In this document: piece by piece, positions 1 through 7,677 of the stretch
Layout: each line of letters starts with the position of its first letter
Numbering within the stretch: position 1 is the stretch's first letter
Made by a program: the position numbers and the translations under genes
The notes under the pieces: model-generated
The model's input: the letters and a program-made list of their open reading frames with translations, nothing else
Database searches by the model: none
What the model was told of the DNA's origin: nothing
NCBI GenBank assembly: GCA_903858275.1
Contig: CAIOIC010000089.1
Location: 25,140 to 89,139, forward strand
Reading direction: 5' to 3'
Length of the DNA stretch: 64,000 bases
From: an uncultured Verrucomicrobia subdivision 3 bacterium
GTDB lineage: Bacteria > Verrucomicrobiota > Verrucomicrobiia > Limisphaerales > UBA11358

Positions 1-1821
1 GCGGTTGACTGTGACGACAAATTCAGCGGGCACCGCGCAATTGAGCAGGAAGGTGGGGCATGATTTTCTACTCTTCATGGCATGAAGGTTTTTCTGCAAG
101 AACTCGGCTTTGGCGACTTCACGGGTCACGGGATCCACGGTGAAGCGCTCGTGTTCCATTTTCTTGAAAGGTTCCTGACTTCGCGGGGTAATGGATACGT
201 CGCGATAGACAGTCGCGCTGGGCGAAACGGTTTTGACATTTGAGAAACGAATCGTTTTCAGCCCCGGATCTTTCCACGGCACATCTGAAGTGAATTGCGC
301 GAAGGTGGCCAGATGTCGCTCATGCCCCTGCTTGAGCAGTGGGTCCACAAACCAGTTGGCGCCCCCAGCACCCAATCCATCCAGGGCCGTGGATAAAAGG
401 GCGTTGTGGATGTGGATGCCGAGTGGGTCGGGATGGCCCGCATCTTCATCAGCACCGATGCCATACTCGCCAAAAAAGACCGGCTTGGCGTAGGCCGACT
501 GGAATTCCCGAGTCAAGCGGGGATAATCAACGGCAGGATCGGGATAGCCATAGAGATGAGTCTGGCAGAAATCCATTTCGGCCAGCCGCCAAAGGGCGTG
601 CCCCGCCACCCCATTCTTGAGATGATCCGAGGTAGTCACGAGATGGCTGACGGGATCCGTGCTCTTTATGAAACGCGCCTGGTCCTGATGCCACCGGGTC
701 AACTCTGGCAATTCACGCCCTCCGCTATCGTGGTCTTCCACTTCGTTGGCCAGTTCCCAGGCCATGAGATTCGGGCTGTAGCCCCACCGGGCGATGGCAT
801 ACCGCAGTTGCTGCTTCATGAAACGGTCCGCTTCAGGATTCGACCAGAAATCAAAGGGAGAGGCACAAGGTCCACCATTCATGGTGAGCATGGCGTTATA
901 GCGATTGCGAAGTTCGGGCTTGGCCACCTTGTGGGCGTAGGAGTTGCCTTCGAGAAAACAGTGCATGAGCATGATCCCCAAATGCTCGGCCTTTTCATAA
1001 ACCCGGTCGATTTCCCACGAGGCACCCGGGTGATAAAATCCGAGACCGAGAAACGCCGTCCTGGCATTGGCTTTGGCCTCGATGGGCACATAGAAACTAT
1101 CAGCACGCAAGCGGATGAAATTTCCGCCACAGGCCGCAAGATGCTCCAGGTTCGAGAGCATAGCCGGCAGTCGCCTCACCGCCTCACGGTCGGGCGGCGT
1201 CCAAGGATGCAGGTTCCAGCCCATCGGATGATAGGGCGTTCCATCGGAAAATTCGAAAGCCGAATAAACTTGTCGCGAGACCCGAAGCGCCCCGCGAATC
1301 TTTGCTTCCAGACACCGGAACTCGCCCACTGGCCCTTCGATGGCTCCGGTTCGGTCTTTCGCCCGAAGGTGATAACGATAAACCCCGCTTTCAACCGGCG
1401 TGAAGCGCACCTTCCACGCAGGGGTTCCGGCCGGGCGCACAACGCCATCGGTTGACAAGGCACACGGAATGAGGAAAAAGCCCGGCGCGGTCAACGTCTT
1501 TCCCGAAGGCGTGATCAATTCCAAGTCCACGCGCACCTCGTCTGAATCGAATGGATTTTGAAAGCTCGCCGACAGCGAGAAAGTCAGCTCCCATTTCTCG
1601 CCTTGCCGGGGTGTCCCGGTATTACGCTCCGTCTTACCGAAGCCAAGAGGAGCAGCTTGAATCATCCCAAGAGATTTCTTTAACGGCTCAAATCCCGAGG
1701 TTTCCGCAGCCAAAATGCGATTCGATTTGGCCGGCAACTCCGGCGCATCAGCAGCGTGTGACATGGTAAACGACGCCAGCAGCAGGACGGTGAGGGTGAC
1801 AATCTTTTGCGGCAAAATCAT
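1..1821 (-). CDS. Exported DUF5060-domain glycoside hydrolase (GH5-like), 3' end cut by window edge
   Basis: The frame is open from the ATG at 1821 to base 1 (607 codons, no stop), so only the C-terminus is missing. Residues 1-25 form a signal peptide (hydrophobic core, then SHAADA). Residues about 60-170 match the DUF5060 beta-sandwich that precedes GH5-like barrels in exported glycosidases. The barrel follows: WELANEVED (360 = candidate acid/base Glu) and FFGEYGIG (452 = candidate nucleophile Glu) are the two clan GH-A glutamates. A good ribosome site (GGGAGG) lies 9 bases before the start, and the ATG overlaps the sulfatase stop as ATGA, so translation is coupled. The likely role is hydrolysis of a beta-linked polysaccharide (mannan/glucan type) outside the cytoplasm; the exact substrate cannot be read from sequence. 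Confidence 0.82.
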   Translation of the reverse strand, partial: MILPQKIVTLTVLLLASFTMSHAADAPELPAKSNRILAAETSGFEPLKKSLGMIQAAPLGFGKTERNTGTPRQGEKWELTFSLSASFQNPFDSDEVRVDLELITPSGKTLTAPGFFLIPCALSTDGVVRPAGTPAWKVRFTPVESGVYRYHLRAKDRTGAIEGPVGEFRCLEAKIRGALRVSRQVYSAFEFSDGTPYHPMGWNLHPWTPPDREAVRRLPAMLSNLEHLAACGGNFIRLRADSFYVPIEAKANARTAFLGLGFYHPGASWEIDRVYEKAEHLGIMLMHCFLEGNSYAHKVAKPELRNRYNAMLTMNGGPCASPFDFWSNPEADRFMKQQLRYAIARWGYSPNLMAWELANEVEDHDSGGRELPELTRWHQDQARFIKSTDPVSHLVTTSDHLKNGVAGHALWRLAEMDFCQTHLYGYPDPAVDYPRLTREFQSAYAKPVFFGEYGIGADEDAGHPDPLGIHIHNALLSTALDGLGAGGANWFVDPLLKQGHERHLATFAQFTSDVPWKDPGLKTIRFSNVKTVSPSATVYRDVSITPRSQEPFKKMEHERFTVDPVTREVAKAEFLQKNLHAMKSRKSCPTFLLNCAVPAEFVVTVNR

Positions 1822-3425
1822 TTGGCTTTACCTCCCATTTTAATGAATTCCTTGCGAGAGAGAAAACCATCCTTGTCAGCGTCCCATTGTTCAAAGCGCG
1901 TCTGCGCGGCTTCTTGGTCAGCTTGGCCCGCCAGGAATTCATCCCGGCTTAACTTGCCGTCCTGGTTCTTATCTTTCGTATCGAATATCGCCCCGCGATC
2001 CTGAGCGGGCTTCGCACCGCGCGCAGCCGTCTTGCCGTTACCGACCTTAGTGGGCTGCGGGTTAGCACGGGGCGGCAACGTGGCGCTCCAATCGAGCCAC
2101 GCTTGGTAAAGTTTCTGAGCCAACTCCGGCTTCGTTCCGGCGAGGTCGCTTTTCTCGCCGATGTCCTCGGCAAGGTTGAAGATTTGCAGCTTTGGCTGCC
2201 ACAAACTGATGACAAGTTTCCAATCACCCTGCCGCACTGCACCTTGATCGCCGTTTTTCCAGAATAAAACCTCATGCGGCGCACTGATATTTTCGCCGCG
2301 CAGATGGGGCAACAGGTTCACCCCGTCGAGCTTGGTGCCGGTTGGCACGGGCGCGCCGGCAGCCGCGCAGAAAGTGGCGTATAAATCCATGGTACTGACG
2401 GGCTGGCGATAGGTTTTTCCAGTCTTGAACTGCGCAGGCCAGCGCAGGATGAACGGCTCGCGAATGCCGCCTTCGAAAAACTGGCCTTTGTGGCCGTTCA
2501 GCGGCCCGGCGCTGCCGGCGAGCACGTTCGTCGGCCAGCCGGCTGGCCACACTTGGACCGGCATTTTGGCCGGACCGTTATCGCTGACGAACACCACCAG
2601 CGTGTTCGTCGGCAACGCGGCCAGCACCCGGCCGATATTCTCGTCCAGCGAGGCGGTCATGGCGGCGTAATAGTTCAGCGGCGGCGGCAGATTCGCGAAG
2701 CGCGCGGCAAGTTCCTTTTTCGCATGATACGGGCTGTGGACAGCGTTAAATGCAAGGTAGAGGAAGAACGGTTTGTCTTTATGTTTCGCGATAAACTCGA
2801 CCGCGTGGCGACCGATACGGTCGGTCAGATATTCCTCGCCTGGCCGCTCCGGCCCCCAGACACCGTGGACTTTGCTGGAGTCGTGCTTCACCGGATCGTC
2901 CACGCCAACGTAGTGACCCTGGGCGTTGGGGAAATAATCCGCCTCCCAGTCAATCGTGTCGTAGGTCTCATCAAAACATCCGGCAATATCAGCGCCAACA
3001 TTCCACTTCCCGATGTGACCGGTGATGTAGCCGGCCGCTTTCAACGCCTGCGGCAGAAGCTTGTGCGGGCCAACGTTGTATTTCGATCGGTCCTCGTTCC
3101 ACTGGATGCCAAAGCGTTGATTGTAAGCGCCCGCCATAAGACCGCAACGACTCGGGGCGCACACCGGCGCGGTGACGTAGCCATCAGTACAACGCACGCC
3201 ATCGCGCGCCAGCGAATCAATCGCCGGCGTTGGCGCGAGCTTGCCACCATAGCAACCGGGGTCGCCGTAGCCCATATCGTCGGCGAGAATGAGAAGGATG
3301 TTGGGTTTGGTGGAACTGGTTTCGGCGGCATGCAGCGCGGCCAATGGCATTAGCACTAGGGCGGTGAGGATGAGGAACGTGGTTTTCTTCATTTTTTTCT
3401 TTTGTTTCCAAACGGAAGGTTTCAT
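1818..3425 (-). CDS. Exported type I sulfatase with C-terminal EF-hands
   Basis: This is an alkaline-phosphatase-superfamily sulfatase. PNILLILADDMGYGD (41-55) supplies the metal-binding Asp pair, and CAPSR at 89-93 is the CxPxR site where Cys is converted to formylglycine, so an anaerobic or FGE-type maturase is required elsewhere. The last ~55 residues hold two EF-hand calcium loops (DKNQDGKLSRDE and DADKDGFLSRKE), a fusion frequent in planctomycete and verrucomicrobial sulfatases. Two starts are possible: ATG at 3425, overlapping the upstream stop as ATGA, and ATG at 3392, which begins a tidier signal peptide (MKKTTFLILTALVL). The neighbouring glycosidases imply desulfation of a sulfated polysaccharide. 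Confidence 0.9.
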   Translation of the reverse strand: MKPSVWKQKKKMKKTTFLILTALVLMPLAALHAAETSSTKPNILLILADDMGYGDPGCYGGKLAPTPAIDSLARDGVRCTDGYVTAPVCAPSRCGLMAGAYNQRFGIQWNEDRSKYNVGPHKLLPQALKAAGYITGHIGKWNVGADIAGCFDETYDTIDWEADYFPNAQGHYVGVDDPVKHDSSKVHGVWGPERPGEEYLTDRIGRHAVEFIAKHKDKPFFLYLAFNAVHSPYHAKKELAARFANLPPPLNYYAAMTASLDENIGRVLAALPTNTLVVFVSDNGPAKMPVQVWPAGWPTNVLAGSAGPLNGHKGQFFEGGIREPFILRWPAQFKTGKTYRQPVSTMDLYATFCAAAGAPVPTGTKLDGVNLLPHLRGENISAPHEVLFWKNGDQGAVRQGDWKLVISLWQPKLQIFNLAEDIGEKSDLAGTKPELAQKLYQAWLDWSATLPPRANPQPTKVGNGKTAARGAKPAQDRGAIFDTKDKNQDGKLSRDEFLAGQADQEAAQTRFEQWDADKDGFLSRKEFIKMGGKAK

Positions 3426-4453
3426 GGATTGCCTTTTGGTGATTCGGCCGCAGCGGGGATGTTCCGGCATTCAGCGATGGCGATACCAGATTCGCCGGCC
3501 ACGGAATAGAGCAGATAAACGCGCCCGTCTTCGACAAAGATGGCCGGATCGCGCAAGGCATTCTCGCGTCCTTCCGCCGCGCCGTTGGCGGATTCCTTCA
3601 CCGGCAAACGCGCGCCTTCCCATTCGGTTTCGGGGCGCAACACTTCTTCCGGCGCCGAAGTCTTCCAGGTTTTCCAGTCGCCCGCTATTTCGAGATGGCA
3701 GCGCAAGATGCGTTCCGGCGCATCGCCCATGTTCGAGTAATAGATCCACAGGCGGCTGCCTTCCTGATGCAACGCCACATGACGCACGCCGTGGTTTTTG
3801 ATTGCGACCTTGCCCTGTAGTTCACTGGGCGGAAATGGATTTGGTCCTTCCTCGAATGCGGTCAGCCCGTTTCGGGACCGATAGAGCAAACCACCTTTGG
3901 CCATACCATACCACCAGCCATCCCAGCGGAAGACGCGCCAATAGAAATTGCCCAGCACTTCAGCGGACGCTGTGAAGTGCAAACCATCACCGGAGACAGC
4001 GACAAAAGTCTTTTGATCTTTGACCTCCTTGGCCGGACCATGAAAATACATGCGGATCTCCTTGCGCTCTTCGTCCACCACCACCTCGGGCGAAGCGATG
4101 TGGCCTTTGCAACCGGGCGCTTCTTCCAGGCGGAGGGTGCCGAGCTCGTGAATCTTCCACGGACCTTCCAAGCGGTCCGCGTAGGCCAGCCGGATGAATT
4201 TGCCGTTGTGGTGGGCGAAATAGAGATAGTATTTGCCGAGCGGATGCGCGAGCCAGGCGGGCGCGCGAATCAACGACGGACCATTGATATTTCCGCCGTC
4301 GTGGCCCGGCAGCATTTCGGGCCGGATGATGGGATTGGTCGGGAAGCGGACGACTTCGAGGCGATTCTTTGGATTGTCTGTCGAGGCAGCAACGAGCAAC
4401 GCCATCAAGGGCACCAGCATCAGGGCAGCAATAATAGAGAAAGTGCGCTTCAT
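3422..4453 (-). CDS. Exported beta-propeller glycosidase-like protein (GH43/GH130-type fold)
   Basis: The protein has 343 residues and a signal peptide (MKRTFSIIAALMLVPLMALL). The body shows repeated blade-like segments such as KYYLYFAHHNGKFIRLAYAD, IRMYFHGPA and LRDPAIFVEDGRVYLLYS, which resemble five-bladed beta-propeller glycosidases of the GH43/GH117/GH130 groups. I could not assign catalytic acids with certainty, so it may be an enzyme or a carbohydrate-binding propeller. It lies 35 bases downstream of the LamG gene and overlaps the sulfatase start by four bases (ATGA). The start at 4453 is chosen because the signal peptide begins there; a longer frame to 4663 overlaps the LamG gene and looks non-coding. 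Confidence 0.7.
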   Translation of the reverse strand: MKRTFSIIAALMLVPLMALLVAASTDNPKNRLEVVRFPTNPIIRPEMLPGHDGGNINGPSLIRAPAWLAHPLGKYYLYFAHHNGKFIRLAYADRLEGPWKIHELGTLRLEEAPGCKGHIASPEVVVDEERKEIRMYFHGPAKEVKDQKTFVAVSGDGLHFTASAEVLGNFYWRVFRWDGWWYGMAKGGLLYRSRNGLTAFEEGPNPFPPSELQGKVAIKNHGVRHVALHQEGSRLWIYYSNMGDAPERILRCHLEIAGDWKTWKTSAPEEVLRPETEWEGARLPVKESANGAAEGRENALRDPAIFVEDGRVYLLYSVAGESGIAIAECRNIPAAAESPKGNP

Positions 4454-4488
4454 GATAGTGCCAATGTTACAAATGATGACGGTTTGAG

Positions 4489-5346
4489 TCACCGCTTGGT
4501 GACGACCAATGTTTTCATCTCCGTTTCCGTCAACGCCCGCCGGAAGATCGCGAGGCCGCCGATTTGACCGCCGAAGAAGTTGCCCCACTCGCCACCGCGA
4601 TGCACTGCACCCACGGTGAACGACGCACCTTCTTTCCCGCCGTTGTATATCCCGCCCGGGCAAGCAAAGGGATTGTAGTGCTCCAGCGCGTCGAGTTTGC
4701 CATCCACATAAACGCGCGATTCCCGGCCATCATAGCTCATGGCCAGACAGTGCCATTCGCCGAGCGGAATCGGTGTCGCACCCGTGGAATAGGTGATGCA
4801 AAAAGGGTTCCCCAGCGTCGGTCCGCCAACGGCGGAGACATGGCCATGAATGCGATCCTTGACCGGATGACGCTTCATCTCCCCGGCATGGGTGCCGAGC
4901 GGAGCGTTGAGAAACAGGCAATACTGCCGCTGCTTGTGCGTCTCATCCCAAATGCCCGCGATCGCCTGCCAAACCTGCGGGTCCCGCCGGCGAACCCAGG
5001 CCACCACCGTGACCTGCGCATCCTGCCCGTGGATATCGAGCGCCCCAAGACGGGCGCGTTCGATTTGGAACCATTGCCCGCGCTGGATGTTAGCCGAATA
5101 GTCTCCAAACAAGCCACCCTCGCTGCGCGCAATCGGCCCCTTCATTTCCTGCAAAGCCAAAGCCTGTGAATTGCGGGAAATCCGTGCTTGGCCGGCCGGC
5201 TCCTGAAAATCCCAGAAAGCAACCAAGTCTGGAATTTTCATTATGGCAGCGGCCTCATCGGCGGCGTGAAGCGCGGCCAGCGGTGCCAGCAAAAGGAACC
5301 ACGCAATCGCGTTCACGCACATCATTGAAGTCCATTTCTTTTTCAT
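4489..5346 (-). CDS. Exported LamG (concanavalin A-like) domain protein
   Basis: A signal peptide (residues 1-29, ending AALHAADE) is followed by one LamG-type jelly roll: LVAFWDFQEPAG near the N-terminus, VTVVAWVRRRD in the middle, EWHCLAMSYDGRESRVYVDG and a closing GGLAIFRRALTETEM typical of LamG domains in PVC exported proteins. The domain probably binds carbohydrate or organises a surface complex; no catalytic motif is seen. The ATG at 5346 overlaps the GH26 stop as ATGA, which decides the start over an ATG five codons upstream. Confidence 0.78.
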   Translation of the reverse strand: MKKKWTSMMCVNAIAWFLLLAPLAALHAADEAAAIMKIPDLVAFWDFQEPAGQARISRNSQALALQEMKGPIARSEGGLFGDYSANIQRGQWFQIERARLGALDIHGQDAQVTVVAWVRRRDPQVWQAIAGIWDETHKQRQYCLFLNAPLGTHAGEMKRHPVKDRIHGHVSAVGGPTLGNPFCITYSTGATPIPLGEWHCLAMSYDGRESRVYVDGKLDALEHYNPFACPGGIYNGGKEGASFTVGAVHRGGEWGNFFGGQIGGLAIFRRALTETEMKTLVVTKR

Positions 5347-6404
5347 TGTGTCGCCTTCCACTTTGGCAGTTCATCACGGGTGATGATAAAGTTGTGGTTG
5401 TAAGTCTGCTTGATCCAATCGGCGGGATGATCCTTCCCCTGCCCCCACCACGGCAGGCAATAAAGCCACTTCGGGCCGTGCTTCGCCATCAGATCGGGAT
5501 TTGGAATGGCCTCGCATTCGCAGAGCGCGAGCATCTTGCCCGGGGCAACCTGCTGCATCGCGGCAAAACTGGCGGCATAGGTGTCGGACTGGGGCTTGCC
5601 GATGCCCAGTTTGTCCGACGGGTAGATGTCGATGCCCGCAATGTCGACATAGTCAGCGCCGGGGTAGAAGCGGCGGCGACGATCAATCGCGGTGACGGCC
5701 TCCGGGCCGACCCCAGCGCGGACCGCTGCGGAATAGACCCAAATCAGGTTGTGGAGTTTTCGTTCCTTGACGAAGTAGTCGAACATGAACCGCCAGAGCG
5801 CGACGGTGTTCTCCGGTTTTTCCTGATCCGTCCACCAAAACCAGCCGCCTTCGATTTCATGGAACGGACGCCAAAGCACCGGCACGCGGGCATCGGCCAG
5901 TTGTTGCAAAAAATCAGCATGGCCCTTGAGATCGCGCATGAGTTCCTCGTTGGCCTTGGTGCCGGGCTTCAGCGCGGCGGCAAAGTCAAACGGCGGACTG
6001 GCGGTTTTTTTGCCGTGAAGGCTGCGCCACGCGGAGCCATCGGGATTGGCCGGATGAATCCAGTGCAAATGCAGGGTGACGATACCACCCTTTTGCCACC
6101 ACGCCTTGGCGGCATCCACCGATTTCTGCACGACACCATTGTAACTCTTACCCCACGGCGGGCTGTTCCAGCCGGACAGGTCAAAGCCGACAATGGCTGG
6201 TTCTTTGCCGGAGGCTTGGCCGATGCCCTCAACATTGTTGGGGCTGTTCAGAGCGGCAATCGTTTTCTTGCCATAAACCGATTCGAGATAGTTCAACACT
6301 TCACGGGCTTCGGGAATAAGCTCCTTGTCCACCGGTTCAATGGCCAGCGCGTTGCTGAACGCTGCCAACGAGACGGCAACCATGATCGTTCTTTTTAACT
6401 TCAT
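5343..6404 (-). CDS. Exported beta-mannanase, glycoside hydrolase family 26
   Basis: Mannan endo-1,4-beta-mannosidase of clan GH-A. Signal peptide residues 1-21; the barrel contains IVTLHLHWIHPANPDGSAW, then VLWRPFHEIEGGWFWW with E183 as the expected acid/base, and MLALCECEAIP with E296 as the expected nucleophile, the arrangement typical of GH26. The length of 353 residues fits a single catalytic domain. GGAGAAA lies 8 bases before the ATG. The start overlaps the stop of an upstream 43-codon open frame (ATGA), see the entry at 6401. It is the most specific enzyme of the operon and suggests that the cluster attacks mannan or galactomannan, with the sulfatase handling sulfated forms. Confidence 0.88.
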   Translation of the reverse strand: MKLKRTIMVAVSLAAFSNALAIEPVDKELIPEAREVLNYLESVYGKKTIAALNSPNNVEGIGQASGKEPAIVGFDLSGWNSPPWGKSYNGVVQKSVDAAKAWWQKGGIVTLHLHWIHPANPDGSAWRSLHGKKTASPPFDFAAALKPGTKANEELMRDLKGHADFLQQLADARVPVLWRPFHEIEGGWFWWTDQEKPENTVALWRFMFDYFVKERKLHNLIWVYSAAVRAGVGPEAVTAIDRRRRFYPGADYVDIAGIDIYPSDKLGIGKPQSDTYAASFAAMQQVAPGKMLALCECEAIPNPDLMAKHGPKWLYCLPWWGQGKDHPADWIKQTYNHNFIITRDELPKWKATQ

Positions 6405-6532
6405 ATCATTGATTTCTCCACGTTCTGGCGGCCGATACCGACGACGAGCACAGACTCACCGGATTTGCCCACAACGATTTTGTGAAACGGCGCGGCTTCT
6501 CCCTTCAGGGCAAAGCAAACTAGTGTGGACAT
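6401..6532 (-). pseudogene. 43-codon relic resembling the N-terminus of a nucleoside phosphorylase-type protein
   Basis: An open frame starts at the ATG at 6532 and reads MSTLVCFALKGEAAPFHKI, then VLVVGIGRQNVEKSMI and stop. This looks like the first strand-loop-helix of the purine nucleoside phosphorylase / MTA-SAH nucleosidase fold (CFA.K.EA.PF ... GIG..NAEK), but the remaining ~150-200 residues are absent. The stop overlaps the GH26 start (ATGA). Either the mannanase operon inserted into a pre-existing gene and borrowed its start signals, or the short peptide acts as a leader. Assignment to the family rests on a short stretch and is tentative. Confidence 0.4.
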
Positions 6533-6535
6533 GGG

Positions 6536-6856
6536 TTACTGTAAAATTTTATCACCAGTCGTGCTCTCCACGTTTGTCAGATGATTGCTTAAATCGAAGC
6601 TGAAAGTTACCGACAGCACCTCAGTTCTATGCAAAGGCAAATTGTCAAAAATGATCGCGTGAATTTTGTTTTCGTTCGTATAGTAACTGTGCGGAATTCC
6701 TTGATTTTCTAAATAGGAGCTTACTTTTTCCAACGTTGTGCCGCATGGAAGGTCTTGTTTTAAATTGGTTATTCTATTGATTGATGAATCGTGTTTACCG
6801 CAACCAGATACCAAATATGTCGCGAAAAGAATCAAAATGAATCGGGTGGCTTTCAT
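6536..6856 (-). CDS. Small putative lipoprotein
   Basis: 106 residues with a lipoprotein signal: MKATRFILILFATYLVSGC, lipobox LVSGC with Cys19. The mature part is about 87 residues, polar, with a second Cys at 38. It has fewer GC-rich codons than its neighbours. I recognise no family. It ends 3 bases from the start of the phosphorylase-like relic and starts 9 bases after the exonuclease stop, so it may be cotranscribed with the exonuclease. Confidence 0.6.
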   Translation of the reverse strand: MKATRFILILFATYLVSGCGKHDSSINRITNLKQDLPCGTTLEKVSSYLENQGIPHSYYTNENKIHAIIFDNLPLHRTEVLSVTFSFDLSNHLTNVESTTGDKILQ

Positions 6857-6865
6857 TACACAAAC

Positions 6866-7582
6866 TCACTTTATCCCCGCCAGCCGTTCCTTCCAGATCT
6901 TGTAAAGGTCCACGGTGGCGCGGACGTCGCGCAGGCAGTATTCGGCGATCTCACGGTATTTGCCTGCCTCCATCAAATCCTTCACGTCCATGCCGGTCAC
7001 GCCCGCGCTCTTGGGCGATTCGATGCCGAACGCCTTACAGTAAAAATCCAGGTTGAACCGCCGCGCCGCGCCGTCGCGCCCGCTCACGCTGTAAAAGGTC
7101 AGTTGCTCCGCCAAGTCGCAGTGCGGCTCCACGGCGTAACGGTAGCCGAGCCAGTTCTTCTTGGTGATGGGCACATTGAGCAACGCCGAGCGCAGGTAGA
7201 TGAACGGCACGTCGAACCCGCGCCCGTTGAAGGTGACGACGGAATCGTAATGCTTCGCCACGTCCCAAAACGCGGTGAGCAGTTCCGTCTCGTCGGCCAC
7301 CGGCACGAATTCCACCAAACCGGCATCGCCGGCATCCTCAAAATCTTCCGCGATGAAGATGGATTGACCGCGTCCGGTCTCGGCATTGAGCATGGCGATG
7401 CAAACGACCTGCGAGGTGAACGGCCAGAGCGACATGAAGCGGGTAATCTCCTCGCGCTTGGCCTGCTTGGCCATGGCGTCATCGATCTTCTCAGTCTCGC
7501 GGAAGAGGTATTCCTGCTGCGCCTCGTCGAAGTTGTCAATCGGTTGCGCGGAGGTTTCGATGTCGAATACGAGGGTGGCCAT
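6866..7582 (-). CDS. 3'-5' exonuclease, PolB-exonuclease-like (RNase H fold)
   Basis: The three DEDD exonuclease motifs are present: ExoI TLVFDIET at the N-terminus, ExoII VVTFNGRGFDVPFI in the middle and ExoIII YCLRDVRATVDLYKIW near the end. The 238-residue length and order match the predicted 3'-5' exonuclease family related to the proofreading domain of DNA polymerase B. It is stand-alone, with no polymerase domain, and probably acts on single-stranded DNA or RNA 3' ends in repair or turnover. The start at 7582 is the first Met and begins right at the ExoI strand. Confidence 0.8.
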   Translation of the reverse strand: MATLVFDIETSAQPIDNFDEAQQEYLFRETEKIDDAMAKQAKREEITRFMSLWPFTSQVVCIAMLNAETGRGQSIFIAEDFEDAGDAGLVEFVPVADETELLTAFWDVAKHYDSVVTFNGRGFDVPFIYLRSALLNVPITKKNWLGYRYAVEPHCDLAEQLTFYSVSGRDGAARRFNLDFYCKAFGIESPKSAGVTGMDVKDLMEAGKYREIAEYCLRDVRATVDLYKIWKERLAGIK

Positions 7583-7593
7583 GCCCGAAGATT

Positions 7594-7677
7594 AACCGCC
7601 AAGACGCCGAGAACGCCAAGATAAAAATTCCAGATTTTGCTTTTGAAAACCATGGCGCGCTTGGCGCCTTGGCGGTT
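7594..7677. repeat. Hairpin-forming repeat element between rimO and the exonuclease gene
   Basis: AACCGCCAAGACGCC at 7594-7608 is matched by its inverted partner GGCGCCTTGGCGGTT at 7663-7677 (14 of 15 pairs), with a further CGCCAAG / CTTGGCG match inside. The arms bracket the whole intergenic gap, and the right arm reaches the rimO stop codon. It has the same architecture as the other inverted-array elements in this window. Confidence 0.7.

Noticed and set aside
406..1455. A 349-codon plus-strand frame within the left-edge glycosidase
   Set aside because: The minus strand has a coherent signal peptide, DUF5060 domain and two GH-A glutamates; the plus frame has no recognisable features.
1..6532. 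A Bacteroidetes-type polysaccharide utilisation locus
   Set aside because: No SusC or SusD homologue is present; the cluster fits PVC-type exported enzymes instead.
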